64,000 nt of DNA. Origin: JABCPE02 sp963530615. GTDB lineage: Bacteria; Bacteroidota; Bacteroidia; Flavobacteriales; Weeksellaceae. The DNA is taken from contig CAUSDX010000001.1 of NCBI GenBank assembly GCA_963530615.1, positions 169,296 to 233,295 of the forward strand, in the 5' to 3' direction. The translations under genes were made by a program, and so were the position numbers. The notes under the pieces are model-generated. The model saw only the letters and a list, made by a program, of their open reading frames with translations. It did no database searches and was not told where the DNA came from. Positions 1 through 9,047 of this stretch are shown here, piece after piece; within the stretch, counting starts at the first letter, position 1, and each line of letters starts with the position of its first letter.

Positions 1-350
1 AATTAGAGAAACTTGGAATAAATACTGAGATTATTGATATACAATCACTTATTCCATTTGATATTACAGCAGAAATTTTAGAAAGTGTAAAAAAAACCAA
101 TCGTCTCATGGTCATAGACGAAGATGTAGAAGGTGGAGCTTCAGCGTATATTATGCAACAAATTTTAGAAAAGCAAGGTGCTTTCAGATATTTGGATAGC
201 TTACCGACGACACTTACAGCCAAAAACCATAGACCAGCATATGCTTCAGATGGCGATTATTTCTCAAAACCATCCGTGGAAGATATTGTGGAAAAAGTTT
301 ATGAAATTTTCCATGAAAGTAACCCCGCAAAATTTCCTAAAATAATATAA
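1..350 (+). CDS. 2-oxoacid dehydrogenase E1 component, beta-subunit C-terminus (partial)
   Basis: Only the last 115 codons lie in the window; the reading frame is open from base 3, so the gene starts upstream. The segment has the end of a transketolase C-terminal domain: IIDIQSLIPFD, then VIDEDVEGGASAYI, and a final KPSVEDIVEKVYEI. This is the pattern of the beta half of thiamine-diphosphate dehydrogenases (pyruvate or branched-chain 2-oxoacid). These supply acyl-CoA through a lipoyl E2 partner. In flavobacteria the alpha and beta halves are often fused, but that cannot be judged here, and the substrate is unresolved. A hairpin terminator follows at once. Confidence 0.8.
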   Translation, partial: LEKLGINTEIIDIQSLIPFDITAEILESVKKTNRLMVIDEDVEGGASAYIMQQILEKQGAFRYLDSLPTTLTAKNHRPAYASDGDYFSKPSVEDIVEKVYEIFHESNPAKFPKII

Positions 351-354
351 TTCT

Positions 355-387
355 AAAAAAATCCTATGAAAATTCATAGGATTTTTA
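355..387 (+). terminator. Rho-independent terminator after the E1 gene
   Basis: AAAAATCCTATGAA pairs with TTCATAGGATTTTT across a 2-nt loop, and a T-rich run follows on the + strand. It lies just after the E1 stop codon. Confidence 0.8.
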
Positions 388-406
388 TTTTTAAGAAAAA
401 CAAATC

Positions 407-716
407 ATGACAGAAGAAAGATTAAAAAACATCATTGAAAAAGAAATTATTCTTAACCAAACAGAAATATTCTTAAAAGAAGCCAATAGTTTTTTAACCC
501 AATGGAAAAAACAACAAAAAGAATATAAATTACTATTAGATTACTATTATAGTGAACAAATGGCAAAAAGATTTTTTTGCGAGTAACGAAGAGGAAATTC
601 CAAAAAACATTCCCCATGGAGTTTTAAGTGAAGACAGCATTTATAACACCTTGATAAAACAAAAAAACCTAGCCATAAAATACCTAAAATTCATCACAAA
701 AATTTTAGAAGAATAA
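407..716 (+). pseudogene. DUF4298-like protein, broken by a one-base frameshift
   Basis: The ATG at 407 reads MTEERLKNIIEKE and runs in frame to YYYSEQ, then stops early at 585. Dropping one A from the AAA at 558-560 restores YYYSEQWQKDFFASNEEEIP, and the frame continues through IPHGVLSEDSIYNTL to a stop at 716. The repaired protein of about 102 residues matches my memory of the small helical DUF4298 family (TEER start, YYxSEQWxxDF centre, GVLSED end). Its function is unknown. Either the gene is really inactivated or one base was miscalled in a short A run. It stands alone between a terminator and the convergent MATE gene. Confidence 0.7.
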
Positions 717-727
717 AACTTAAGATA

Positions 728-2080
728 TTATGTTATTTCTGTACTTATTTTCAAAAATCTTACAGCTAACAAAACCGCTGAAATAGTAAGCCCTACTCCG
801 AAAGCAATCCACATCCCATAAGCTCCCATATTCATCGTTACGCAAAGGAAAAAACCCAAAGGAAGAGTAACCAACCAATATGCTACAAAAGTAATAATAC
901 TCGGCACCCTCACATCTTGAAGCCCTCGAAGACAAGCCAAAGAAACCAACTGCATTCCATCTGACAATTGAAATAATGATGCTATAATCAATAATTGTGA
1001 TGCTAAAGCAACTACAGCCATTTCGCCTTCTTTAGTGAAATATGTTGGCAATATATCTTTAAAAAGGGTAAAAGTAATACAACTTAACAGCATGAATAAG
1101 AATACCATTTTCATATTATTCACCCCTACTTCTTTTACACCTATAAAATCTTTTTCGCCTCGCTTTTTTCCTATCATAATAGTAGAAGCTACCCCAAATC
1201 CTGCACAAAGATTAAAAGTAAACGAAACCATACTCATACTCACCTGATGAGCTGCAATATCCGTTGTGCTAACCAAACCACAAATAAAAGATGCCAAAGC
1301 GAAGGCCGTCACTTCAAAAAATAATTGTAAAGCAGTAGGAAAACCTAATTTGACCAAAGTTCGGAACATTTCTTTTTTAAAAAAGGATAATTTAAAACTT
1401 AAATCATTAATATATCTCCTCGTGATTGGATGATTTTTCATTACTAAATAGATAAAAATCAATGAAAAAACTCTGGCTATTAATGTCGCATAAGCAGCTC
1501 CTGCTACCCCCATTGGTGCAATGCCAAATAATCCCTTCATAAAAACATAGTTCAACGCAACATTGATGATATTAGCAGCAACCGTTGCTATTGTAACTCC
1601 CAAAGTATAAGACAACCCCTCAGAAACCTCCCTAAAAGTCTGAAAACCCATTACAGGAACCACACTTAAAGAAATAATAGACAAATATAAAATAGCATCA
1701 GGAATAATCTCATCTGGTTGCTTCGCATGATAAAGCAATGGAGATACCATAAATAATACCAGTGTCAAAACTCCCCCTATCAAAAGATTTACCACCATTC
1801 CATGGCGAAAAACACTATTGATTCTATCATGATTGTTCTGGCTTTGTGCCTCCGAAACCAACGGAGGAATCGCAAATGAAAACCCCACCGCAAAAATAAA
1901 AAATGAAAAAAAAACAGAATTTGCCAAAGCCGTAGATGCTAACGCATTAGCTCCAAGCATATTTCCTACCATCATGTTATCAAATAGATTCACAGAAACT
2001 TGTCCCAATTGAGTAAGCATTACAGGTAAAGCAAGTTTCAAACACTCTCTAGTGTATTTAAGATTAAGAGATAAAAACAT
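728..2080 (-). CDS. MATE family multidrug efflux transporter
   Basis: This is an inner-membrane exporter of the multi-antimicrobial extrusion family, usually cation-coupled and handling drugs or metabolites. The 450-residue product has about twelve hydrophobic segments. The N-terminus LPVMLTQLGQVSVNLFDNMMVG and the mid-protein GFPTALQLFFEVTAFALASF, which mirrors it, are the two MatE repeats of the NorM type. I chose the ATG at 2080. The longer frame opens with TTG at 2098 inside the end of the upstream response-regulator gene. With the shorter start the two genes are 4 bp apart and probably co-transcribed. The substrate is not predictable. Confidence 0.88.
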   Translation of the reverse strand: MFLSLNLKYTRECLKLALPVMLTQLGQVSVNLFDNMMVGNMLGANALASTALANSVFFSFFIFAVGFSFAIPPLVSEAQSQNNHDRINSVFRHGMVVNLLIGGVLTLVLFMVSPLLYHAKQPDEIIPDAILYLSIISLSVVPVMGFQTFREVSEGLSYTLGVTIATVAANIINVALNYVFMKGLFGIAPMGVAGAAYATLIARVFSLIFIYLVMKNHPITRRYINDLSFKLSFFKKEMFRTLVKLGFPTALQLFFEVTAFALASFICGLVSTTDIAAHQVSMSMVSFTFNLCAGFGVASTIMIGKKRGEKDFIGVKEVGVNNMKMVFLFMLLSCITFTLFKDILPTYFTKEGEMAVVALASQLLIIASLFQLSDGMQLVSLACLRGLQDVRVPSIITFVAYWLVTLPLGFFLCVTMNMGAYGMWIAFGVGLTISAVLLAVRFLKISTEIT

Positions 2081-2084
2081 TCTA

Positions 2085-3269
2085 TTATTTTTTAACAAAA
2101 TTGGCTACATCTTCAGCCGTTATAGGATTTCCTCCTAAAATTATCAATCGTTCTACTATATTTCTAAGCTCTCGGATATTTCCTGTCCAAGAAAAATTTT
2201 GCAAAGCTTTAATCGCATCTGAGTCAAAATCCTTTACATAACAGCCTTGCTCCTCCGAAATTTGTTTCACAAAATAATCTACCAAAAATGGTATATCTTC
2301 TTTTCTCTCATCTAAAGATGGCACACATATTTCTATCACCGATAAGCGGTGGTAAAGGTCTTCACGAAATTTTCCTGCTTCTATTTCTTTTTTAAGGTCT
2401 TTGTTCGTTGCAGCCAAAACTCGGACATCTACTTTTATTTCTTTATCACTTCCTACTGGAGAAATTCTACTTTCTTGTAAAGCACGAAGCACTTTGGCTT
2501 GTGCTACCAAACTCATATCTCCTATCTCATCTAAAAAAATAGTACCCCCATTTGCTTGTTCAAACTTCCCTTGCTTATTCTTAATCGCTCCAGTAAACGA
2601 ACCTTTAGTATGTCCAAAAAGTTCACTTTCTATCAATTCTGAAGGAATTGCAGCACAATTAACCTCTACAATTGGAGCTTTACTTCTTGCACTCAAAGAA
2701 TGAATAGCATGTGCCACCAATTCTTTTCCTGAACCATTAGGACCTGTTATTAGCACACGAGCATCAGTAACCGCCACTTTCTGAATAATATCTTGAATCT
2801 TTTTCAATGCAGGAGAATCTCCTATCATCTGATACTTCTTATTGATTTTTTTCTTCAGTTGCGTATTTTCTTTTACTAAAGTCTTATTTTGACTTTGTAG
2901 ATTTTTTTTATCCAAAGCATTCTTAACGCTCGTTATCAATCGGTTAATATCAATTGGTTTAGAGATAAAATCATACGCACCTTTTTTTAGGCAACCTACT
3001 GCAATATCAATATCTGCATGCCCAGAAATCATAATAAAAACAGATTCTGGTCTCAATTGAAGGCTCTGATGAAGAAGCTCTGTTCCTAATAATTTTGGCA
3101 TTTTTATATCCGAAATTATTAAATCAAAATCATTTTTTTCAATTAACTTAAATGCATCAAAACCATTCTCCGTAACTATAATTTCAGAATTCTCTATTTC
3201 ATCACTAAGTATGCTTTCAAGAATATTTGAGATACTTTTCTCATCTTCTACTATTAGAATTTTCTGCAT
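2085..3269 (-). CDS. Sigma-54-dependent response regulator (NtrC/NtrX type) lacking a Fis DNA-binding domain
   Basis: The 394-residue protein has a receiver domain at about 1-120, with acidic pocket ED near residue 8, phospho-acceptor D54 in ISDIKMP and K104 in SKP. An AAA+ domain follows at about 145-375, with Walker A GPNGSGKE near 176, the sigma-54 contact loop GSFTGA near 223 and Walker B TIFLDEIGD. It ends just after the R-finger/NIRELRN region at NFVKK, so the usual C-terminal Fis helix-turn-helix is absent. Such forms may activate sigma-54 RNA polymerase from solution. No histidine kinase is adjacent. The MATE gene follows in the same operon. Confidence 0.9.
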   Translation of the reverse strand: MQKILIVEDEKSISNILESILSDEIENSEIIVTENGFDAFKLIEKNDFDLIISDIKMPKLLGTELLHQSLQLRPESVFIMISGHADIDIAVGCLKKGAYDFISKPIDINRLITSVKNALDKKNLQSQNKTLVKENTQLKKKINKKYQMIGDSPALKKIQDIIQKVAVTDARVLITGPNGSGKELVAHAIHSLSARSKAPIVEVNCAAIPSELIESELFGHTKGSFTGAIKNKQGKFEQANGGTIFLDEIGDMSLVAQAKVLRALQESRISPVGSDKEIKVDVRVLAATNKDLKKEIEAGKFREDLYHRLSVIEICVPSLDERKEDIPFLVDYFVKQISEEQGCYVKDFDSDAIKALQNFSWTGNIRELRNIVERLIILGGNPITAEDVANFVKK

Positions 3270-3276
3270 AATGGCA

Positions 3277-3284
3277 CAAAGATA
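3277..3284 (-). promoter_or_regulatory. Promoter -7 box of the response-regulator/MATE operon
   Basis: TATCTTTG on the minus strand fits TAnnTTTG. Only 7 nt separate it from the ATG at 3269, so the mRNA would be leaderless or almost so. Confidence 0.6.
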
Positions 3285-3318
3285 ATAAAAATATTTAACG
3301 CTTATAATTTATAGAATA

Positions 3319-3349
3319 TTGCCTAAAGTAGATTAAAAATCTATCTTTG
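3319..3349 (+). promoter_or_regulatory. Promoter (-33 TTG, -7 TATCTTTG) of the SRPBCC gene
   Basis: TTG at 3319 and TATCTTTG at 3342-3349 have a 20-bp spacer, as in Bacteroidota promoters. A TTG start at 3347 would lie inside this box, which argues for the GTG start at 3365. Confidence 0.65.
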
Positions 3350-3364
3350 CTTAAAAATATTATC

Positions 3365-4399
3365 GTGCGTTGGATTAAATATATATTTTTATTTTTCGTT
3401 TTATTAGGAGGGATTGGATTAAACTTACTCAATACCCATGATGAAAAGAAAAACTTCATTGTAAAAAAAGAGATTTTCTATAATGTAAATAAAGTTTTTT
3501 CTCAATTTACTAATTTCCAAAATTTTACAAGGTGGAATCACCAATTTTCCTCTGGGCAAAAATATTCCTTCTCCTACTTTTCACCTTACGAAGGAAAAGG
3601 TAGTTCAATGAAATATATCAACACTCACAATCCTACAGATTTTGGAGAAATATTTATCCGAAATAGCAAACCAAATAAAACAATAAAATATGAAATCTAC
3701 GAAAACGGAATCTCTACCCCTTATAAGATAGAAATAAAATTCATCCCCAAAGGAGAGAAAACACAATTAATTTGGCTCATAGAAACTCCTAAAATCCCTT
3801 TATTCAAAAGATTTTTGGATTTAATCAGTCAAGAAAAAATTGATACCCAAATAGAACAAAGCATGAAAAACCTAAATAGAATTCTTTCCAAAAAAGTAGA
3901 GCGGGAAATCATGTTTGGACAAATAAAATATGATAGCATAATGATAGAGGAGCAAGAGGAAAAATTGCTAATAGGCATTAATACTAACAATCAGAAAGGA
4001 AATTTATTTAAAAACATTAACATCAACCATAACAAACTAATATCCCTAGTAACCAAAGATTTAGCAAAAAGAGAGGATGAATTTGGTCTACCCATTCTCA
4101 TCACGGAAGCTAATAACTTGAAAGATAAAGAAATTTCTTATTTCTATGGCATACCTTTATCTCAACAAGAAAAAATATCAGATAACAATTTTATTTTCAA
4201 AAAAGTAGAAAAAACCAAAGTCTATAGTGTTTATTACAGAGGTAAATATGAACAGAGAGTATATGCTATAAATCAACTCTTGAATCAAATCAAAAAAGAC
4301 AGTTTAAAAAATGGAATGCTAGAAGAGATATTTTTAGAGGCTCCTTCTGAAAACAAAGATGTGGTCCTAAAAATATCTTTCCCTGTAACAAAAAAATAA
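3365..4399 (+). CDS. Membrane-anchored SRPBCC protein with a C-terminal GyrI-like effector-binding region
   Basis: The 344-residue product starts with one membrane segment (WIKYIFLFFVLLGGIGLNLL). An SRPBCC/START-like fold follows at about 30-180: FVKKEIFYNVNKVFSQFTNFQNFTRW, then GSSMKYIN, ending in a helix FKRFLDLI. The last third, with IFKKVEKTKVYSVYYRGKYE, resembles AraC/GyrI effector-binding domains. Such combinations probably bind small hydrophobic ligands, but no substrate is known. I use the GTG at 3365 because the upstream TTG at 3347 overlaps the promoter -7 box. A bidirectional terminator separates it from the convergent glucosaminidase gene. Confidence 0.7.
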   Translation: MRWIKYIFLFFVLLGGIGLNLLNTHDEKKNFIVKKEIFYNVNKVFSQFTNFQNFTRWNHQFSSGQKYSFSYFSPYEGKGSSMKYINTHNPTDFGEIFIRNSKPNKTIKYEIYENGISTPYKIEIKFIPKGEKTQLIWLIETPKIPLFKRFLDLISQEKIDTQIEQSMKNLNRILSKKVEREIMFGQIKYDSIMIEEQEEKLLIGINTNNQKGNLFKNININHNKLISLVTKDLAKREDEFGLPILITEANNLKDKEISYFYGIPLSQQEKISDNNFIFKKVEKTKVYSVYYRGKYEQRVYAINQLLNQIKKDSLKNGMLEEIFLEAPSENKDVVLKISFPVTKK

Positions 4400-4411
4400 A
4401 AATTCAACAAT

Positions 4412-4446
4412 AAAAAAGCACACTATATTTCAGTGTGCTTTTCTTG
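4412..4446. terminator. Bidirectional terminator between convergent genes
   Basis: AAAAAGCACACT and AGTGTGCTTTT pair around a 7-nt loop, with A and T runs on the two sides, so it can serve both the SRPBCC and glucosaminidase genes. Confidence 0.8.
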
Positions 4447-4449
4447 TTT

Positions 4450-5487
4450 TTATACCCTTCTTGGCTTTTTTGTTTTTAAGTAAATAACCTGCCCTTCTCT
4501 TGGTTCTCTTCCTTCCTCCATTCTGTTTTTAGTGTATAGTTTACGGAGTTTTATCCCAAATTTCTGTGAAATTTCATACATTTTATCCCCTTTTTGAGCG
4601 GTGTAAAAATCTTGATTCCCTTCCGAGTTTTTGTATTCTAAAAATATAATTTGATTTTTCTTTAATTTTTTAGATCTCAACTCGTTATAAGTCATCAATC
4701 TACTTTCGTTAATTTTATATTTTTCAGATAATAATGTTAAATCTAAATCTCCTCCTAAAACTACATATTTTAAGCCTCCGTTAGGATGGGTTTGAATTGT
4801 AAGAGCATCTAAAATTTCTTGTTTTGTCAATATCTTTACATGCTCTTCTTTTTTCGGCTCTACTACTGCTACTATTGTTTTTTCTTCTACTACCGAAGGC
4901 ACTTTGGCTTTTACCAAAAATTCATCAGAAGTAGTACGATACCCTGGATAAAGTTCCCTTAATTTATCTTCTACTTCATGCGGTTTTAGGTGGTCAAATT
5001 CATGCAATCTATATCTCTCTATTCTATCTATCAATATATAAGCGTATCTAGGGTTTGTTGCATACCCTGCTTTTTTTAAGCCATGAGCCCAAGCTTTATA
5101 ATCTTTGATATCTAACTTAAAAAGACCCACATAATATTTTCTATTTGCTAAAAACAATGAATGATCACGATAAGACTCCCACGGATTATCATACACACGG
5201 AAGCACTCATTAGGAGCATCATCAGTGTGTTTCATCGTTTTCCCTGTCCATTCCTCTTTACATTTAATTCCAAAATGATTTTTACCCTCTCTCGCCAGAC
5301 GACTCTGCCCTCCTCCTGTCTCTAAAATACCTTGAGCCAACTTGATACTTGCTGGGATTTTATACTTTTCCATTTCTTCCACGGCATATTTCGCGAAATT
5401 CTGAATATATTGATCATCCGTTTTCCATTCTTGAGCAAAAGACCATGGCATAACTCCCATGAACAAAGCCATTACTATTTTTTTCAT
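4450..5487 (-). CDS. Secreted glucosaminidase with LysM domain
   Basis: This is a peptidoglycan hydrolase that would cut beta-N-acetylglucosaminyl bonds in the periplasm. A signal peptide (MKKIVMALFMGVMPWSFAQ) precedes a FlgJ-type glucosaminidase domain at about 25-165, with IPASIKLAQGILETGGGQSR containing the likely catalytic Glu, then FGIKC and AGYATNPRYAYILI. A linker follows. Near the end FYTAQKGDKMYEISQKFGIKLRKLY is a LysM repeat for cell-wall binding, and an earlier weak LysM-like stretch may be a second one. The 345-residue length is normal for flavobacterial members. It is probably used in wall turnover or cell separation. Confidence 0.88.
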   Translation of the reverse strand: MKKIVMALFMGVMPWSFAQEWKTDDQYIQNFAKYAVEEMEKYKIPASIKLAQGILETGGGQSRLAREGKNHFGIKCKEEWTGKTMKHTDDAPNECFRVYDNPWESYRDHSLFLANRKYYVGLFKLDIKDYKAWAHGLKKAGYATNPRYAYILIDRIERYRLHEFDHLKPHEVEDKLRELYPGYRTTSDEFLVKAKVPSVVEEKTIVAVVEPKKEEHVKILTKQEILDALTIQTHPNGGLKYVVLGGDLDLTLLSEKYKINESRLMTYNELRSKKLKKNQIIFLEYKNSEGNQDFYTAQKGDKMYEISQKFGIKLRKLYTKNRMEEGREPREGQVIYLKTKKPRRV

Positions 5488-5532
5488 TTTTATTTAATCT
5501 AAATATTTACAAAAACTTATTGAAATTTACTT

Positions 5533-6453
5533 TTAGTTAAATCCGAATTTTATCAGTTCTTTTTTTTGCTTTTTCAAAAACTCATTAGCTCCTAAAATCC
5601 CTTGCACTCCCCCCGTATGAAATGCCAAAATTTTAGCATTTTCAGGGAAATAATTTTCTTCTATGAGTTGGAATAACATTCTCATCATTTTTCCTGTATA
5701 TATTGGATCTAACGGGATTTCATATTTATCATAAAAATCATTGATAAAAGTTATTGTTTCCCCTGTAATTTTACCATATCTTCCTTCATGAGCATCAAAA
5801 AGAATATGGTTATTCTTTCCACTTAATTGAAAAATTCTCTCATCTACAGAAGTATCATTTACCACCTTAAATCCTAAAACTTTTTGATGATTTTCTGCAT
5901 ACTTCATCAAACCTGAGAGCGTTCCTCCTGTTCCCACCGCACTGCATAAATAATCAAATCCTTGAGTCCTCTCATCTAACATATATTGAATACCTTTTAC
6001 CGCCCACTCATTCGTTCCTCCTTCTGGCACTATTAGAGCTTCAGGATATTGTTTTTGAAGGCTTTCGCTTATTTTTTCCTTATCCCGATATGCCTCTCTA
6101 CTCACAAATAAAAACTCCATACCTCTACGAGAAGCATCCATCAATGTAGGATTATCTTTCCAATTTCCTTCTAATTCCTCTCCTCTAATAACTCCTAAAG
6201 TTTTTACACCAAACTTCTCACCTACGGCTGCAGTTGCAGCAATATGATTAGAAAAAGCTCCCCCAAAAGTGATTATCAATCTATTCTCTATTTGCGGTTT
6301 GGGTTTGGCAAGGTAATTTTTAACATTATAAAACATCTTCCAATACTTATTCCCCGAAATCTCTCGATGCACCAAATCCTCCCTCTTTATAAATAATTTT
6401 ACTCCTTGGATAGGAATTTCTACCATGGGAATTTTCACTATACTCTCTTCCAT
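5533..6453 (-). CDS. PLP-dependent enzyme of the ACC deaminase / D-cysteine desulfhydrase family
   Basis: The 306-residue protein is a fold-type II pyridoxal-phosphate enzyme. REISGNKYWKM holds the presumed Schiff-base lysine. TFGGAFSNHIAATAA follows, which is the substrate and phosphate loop, and then CSAVGTGGTLSGL, which binds the cofactor phosphate. The family includes 1-aminocyclopropane-1-carboxylate deaminase and D-cysteine desulfhydrase; D-cysteine or a related D-amino acid is the more usual substrate in bacteria without plant contact. The gene is monocistronic, and its start is set by a promoter box only 4 nt upstream. Confidence 0.8.
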   Translation of the reverse strand: MEESIVKIPMVEIPIQGVKLFIKREDLVHREISGNKYWKMFYNVKNYLAKPKPQIENRLIITFGGAFSNHIAATAAVGEKFGVKTLGVIRGEELEGNWKDNPTLMDASRRGMEFLFVSREAYRDKEKISESLQKQYPEALIVPEGGTNEWAVKGIQYMLDERTQGFDYLCSAVGTGGTLSGLMKYAENHQKVLGFKVVNDTSVDERIFQLSGKNNHILFDAHEGRYGKITGETITFINDFYDKYEIPLDPIYTGKMMRMLFQLIEENYFPENAKILAFHTGGVQGILGANEFLKKQKKELIKFGFN

Positions 6454-6457
6454 TATA

Positions 6458-6465
6458 CAAAAATA
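6458..6465 (-). promoter_or_regulatory. Promoter -7 box of the PLP enzyme gene
   Basis: TATTTTTG on the minus strand ends 4 nt before the ATG at 6453. With transcription starting about 4-7 nt after the box, the message would begin at the start codon. Confidence 0.55.
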
Positions 6466-6552
6466 AGAATTTAATTAACAATTAAATGTCTTTTTGGCGT
6501 AAAAAATCTATTGGCATAAGAATTGTCGTATACTAAAACAAGTTTTCTTTTT

Positions 6553-6573
6553 CAAGAGTATTAAGTATTCTTG
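6553..6573. promoter_or_regulatory. Imperfect dyad upstream of lon
   Basis: CAAGAGTA and TATTCTTG pair in 7 of 8 positions around TTAAG. It lies about 40 bp upstream of the second dyad before lon and may be a regulator site or chance. Confidence 0.3.
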
Positions 6574-6593
6574 GAAAATTTATTATTATCAAT

Positions 6594-6610
6594 AATGACA
6601 AAATGTCATT
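6594..6610. promoter_or_regulatory. Putative operator upstream of lon
   Basis: AATGACAA-A-ATGTCATT is a 17-nt dyad 25 nt before the lon start codon. The same core, ATGACAAnnTGTCAT with identical geometry, is found at 22850-22866 upstream of miaB. A shared repressor, perhaps stress-responsive, is an inference. Confidence 0.5.
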
Positions 6611-6635
6611 TTATTTATACGATTTTTAAGAAATT

Positions 6636-9032
6636 ATGATAGAATTTAAAGAAATACCTCTTGATAATTTGATAGATGATGGTTTTAGCATTGTAACGGA
6701 AGAAATCTCCGATAATCTCAATGAACAACCAAAAGAACAAGAAACATACCCTATTCTTCCCGTAAAGAATACCGTAGTATTTCCTAAAGTAATTCTTCCC
6801 ATCACAGCTGGAAGAAATAAATCTATAAAACTACTTCAAGAGGCTTATCAAAACAAAGAATATATTGGTATTGTAAGCCAAAAAAATCCAAATATTGAGA
6901 GTTTAAATGTTAAGGATTTAAACCTTATCGGTACCATTTCCAAAATTATTAAAATAATAGAACTTCCTAATGGAAACATAACGGCAATTACTCGTGGTAT
7001 TCATCGTTTTAAGATTAAAAATTACACTACTGTAGAGCCTTATTTCCGTGCAGAGATTAACAAATTAAGAGATTCTTCACCCAAAAACAAAGAAGTGTTT
7101 CAGGCTTTGATAGATAACATCAAGGATTTAACAATTAAAATCATTGAACTTAATCCAAGCATTCCTAATGCAGCAAATTTTGCCTTAAAAAATATCAATA
7201 AAGAAGAAGATTTACTTAATTTTATCTGTGTAAACGCCAATTTTTCTACCCACAATAAACAAAAACTTTTGGAAGAAAAAAGTCTATTTACTCGTGCTGA
7301 AAAATGCTACGAATTATTGGTAGAAGAATTCAATAAACTGGAATTAAGAAATAATATTCATAAAAAAACAAGTAAAGAATTAGATAAACAGCAACGAGAG
7401 TTTTTCTTAAATCAACAAATTAGAACAATACAAGAGGAGTTAGGGGGTGGCAGTGAAAATGATGCCGAAGAACTAAAATTAAAAGCATCAAAAATAAAAT
7501 GGAACGAAGAAGTTGAAAAACATTTTCAAAAAGAAATTCTTCGTCTTCAAAGACACAATCCCAACTCACCAGACTATAATGTACAAAGAAATTATTTAGA
7601 TTTCTTTACAGAACTCCCTTGGGAAAAATATTCCAAAGATATTTTTGATATCCCAAAAGCCGAAAAAATTCTAAACAAAGACCATTTTGGTATGGAGGGT
7701 ATCAAAAAAAGAGTTTTGGAATACATGGCTGTGTTAAAATTAAAAAACAACATGAAATCTCCCATACTATGTTTAGCAGGGCCTCCTGGAGTGGGAAAAA
7801 CCTCATTAGGAAAGTCCATCGCTGATGCTTTGGGGAGAAAATATGTTCGGCTATCTCTCGGAGGACTACATGATGAAAGTGAAATCCGTGGGCATAGAAA
7901 AACCTATATCGGTGCAATGGCAGGACGAATCTTGCAATCTATCAAAAAGGCAGGGACCTCTAATCCCGTAATCATTTTAGATGAAATAGATAAACTTGAT
8001 ACAGGAACTCATGGCGACCCTTCTTCTGCTTTGTTAGAAGTCCTTGACCCAGAACAAAATAATAGTTTCTATGACAACTATTTAGAAATAGGATATGACT
8101 TATCTAAGGTCATGTTTATCGCTACAGCAAATAGTCTTGCCCCTATCCAGAGAGCTTTATTAGATAGAATGGAAATCATCAATCTATCTGGATATACATT
8201 GGAAGAAAAAGTTGAAATTGCAAAGAAACATTTAGTTAAAAAACAAATAGAAAATCACGGATTAAAATCCGACCAAATAAAACTTGGCAATAAAGAATTA
8301 CAACACATTGTAGAAGCACATACTCGTGAAAGTGGAGTGAGAAGATTAGAGAAAAACATTGCTGCAATCACAAGATGGGTGGCATTACAAATTGCCATGG
8401 AAAAAGAATATAATCCTAAAATATCCATTGAACAAATTGATGAAATTTTAGGAGTTCCGATGTCCCAATCAAATTCTTCGGAGATAGCTGATATCCCTGG
8501 GGTTGTAACTGGTCTAGCTTGGACAAGCGTGGGTGGAGATATTCTCTTCATTGAAAGTATTCTATCAGAAGGTAAAGGCTCCCTAACCATGACTGGCAAC
8601 CTTGGAAATGTAATGAAAGAAAGCGCTACACTCTCTTTGGAATACATTAAAGCAAAGCATGATGAATTAGGCATCTCTCTTGAAGATATTACCAAGAAAA
8701 ACATTCATATCCATGTACCAGAAGGAGCAACTCCTAAAGATGGTCCCTCTGCTGGAATTGCTATGCTCACTTCTATGGTGTCGAGCTTTACCAAAAAAAA
8801 AGTAAAACCTAACCTTGCAATGACAGGAGAAATTACCCTACGAGGAAAGGTATTACCCGTCGGAGGTATCAAAGAGAAGCTCTTAGCAGCAATAAGATCT
8901 GGGGTAAAAGAAGTTATCCTTTGTAAGGATAATAAAAAAGATGTAGAAGATATCAAAGGTGATTATTTCAAAAATCTAAAAATTCATTATGTTTCTACGA
9001 TGAATGAAGTAATCCAATTAGCATTAAAATGA
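6636..9032 (+). CDS. lon: ATP-dependent endopeptidase La (Lon protease)
   Basis: Cytosolic AAA+ serine protease that degrades misfolded and regulatory proteins. The 798 residues contain the substrate-binding N-domain starting at YPILPVKNTVVFP, Walker A GPPGVGKTS near 365, Walker B VIILDEIDK, and the proteolytic domain with catalytic Ser near 705 in PKDGPSAG and Lys near 748 in GGIKEK. Length and order are those of classical LonA. The gene starts a pair with aroQ (15-bp gap). A 17-nt dyad just upstream of the start suggests regulated, possibly heat- or stress-linked, expression; this is inferred from position only. Confidence 0.97.
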   Translation: MIEFKEIPLDNLIDDGFSIVTEEISDNLNEQPKEQETYPILPVKNTVVFPKVILPITAGRNKSIKLLQEAYQNKEYIGIVSQKNPNIESLNVKDLNLIGTISKIIKIIELPNGNITAITRGIHRFKIKNYTTVEPYFRAEINKLRDSSPKNKEVFQALIDNIKDLTIKIIELNPSIPNAANFALKNINKEEDLLNFICVNANFSTHNKQKLLEEKSLFTRAEKCYELLVEEFNKLELRNNIHKKTSKELDKQQREFFLNQQIRTIQEELGGGSENDAEELKLKASKIKWNEEVEKHFQKEILRLQRHNPNSPDYNVQRNYLDFFTELPWEKYSKDIFDIPKAEKILNKDHFGMEGIKKRVLEYMAVLKLKNNMKSPILCLAGPPGVGKTSLGKSIADALGRKYVRLSLGGLHDESEIRGHRKTYIGAMAGRILQSIKKAGTSNPVIILDEIDKLDTGTHGDPSSALLEVLDPEQNNSFYDNYLEIGYDLSKVMFIATANSLAPIQRALLDRMEIINLSGYTLEEKVEIAKKHLVKKQIENHGLKSDQIKLGNKELQHIVEAHTRESGVRRLEKNIAAITRWVALQIAMEKEYNPKISIEQIDEILGVPMSQSNSSEIADIPGVVTGLAWTSVGGDILFIESILSEGKGSLTMTGNLGNVMKESATLSLEYIKAKHDELGISLEDITKKNIHIHVPEGATPKDGPSAGIAMLTSMVSSFTKKKVKPNLAMTGEITLRGKVLPVGGIKEKLLAAIRSGVKEVILCKDNKKDVEDIKGDYFKNLKIHYVSTMNEVIQLALK

Positions 9033-9047
9033 AATATTTAACTTATA

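Noticed and set aside
3347..3364. TTG start for the SRPBCC gene
   Set aside because: It overlaps the TATCTTTG promoter box; the GTG at 3365 is downstream of it.
8255..8704. 149-residue minus-strand ORF inside lon
   Set aside because: Shadow of the lon coding frame; no independent start signals or domain.
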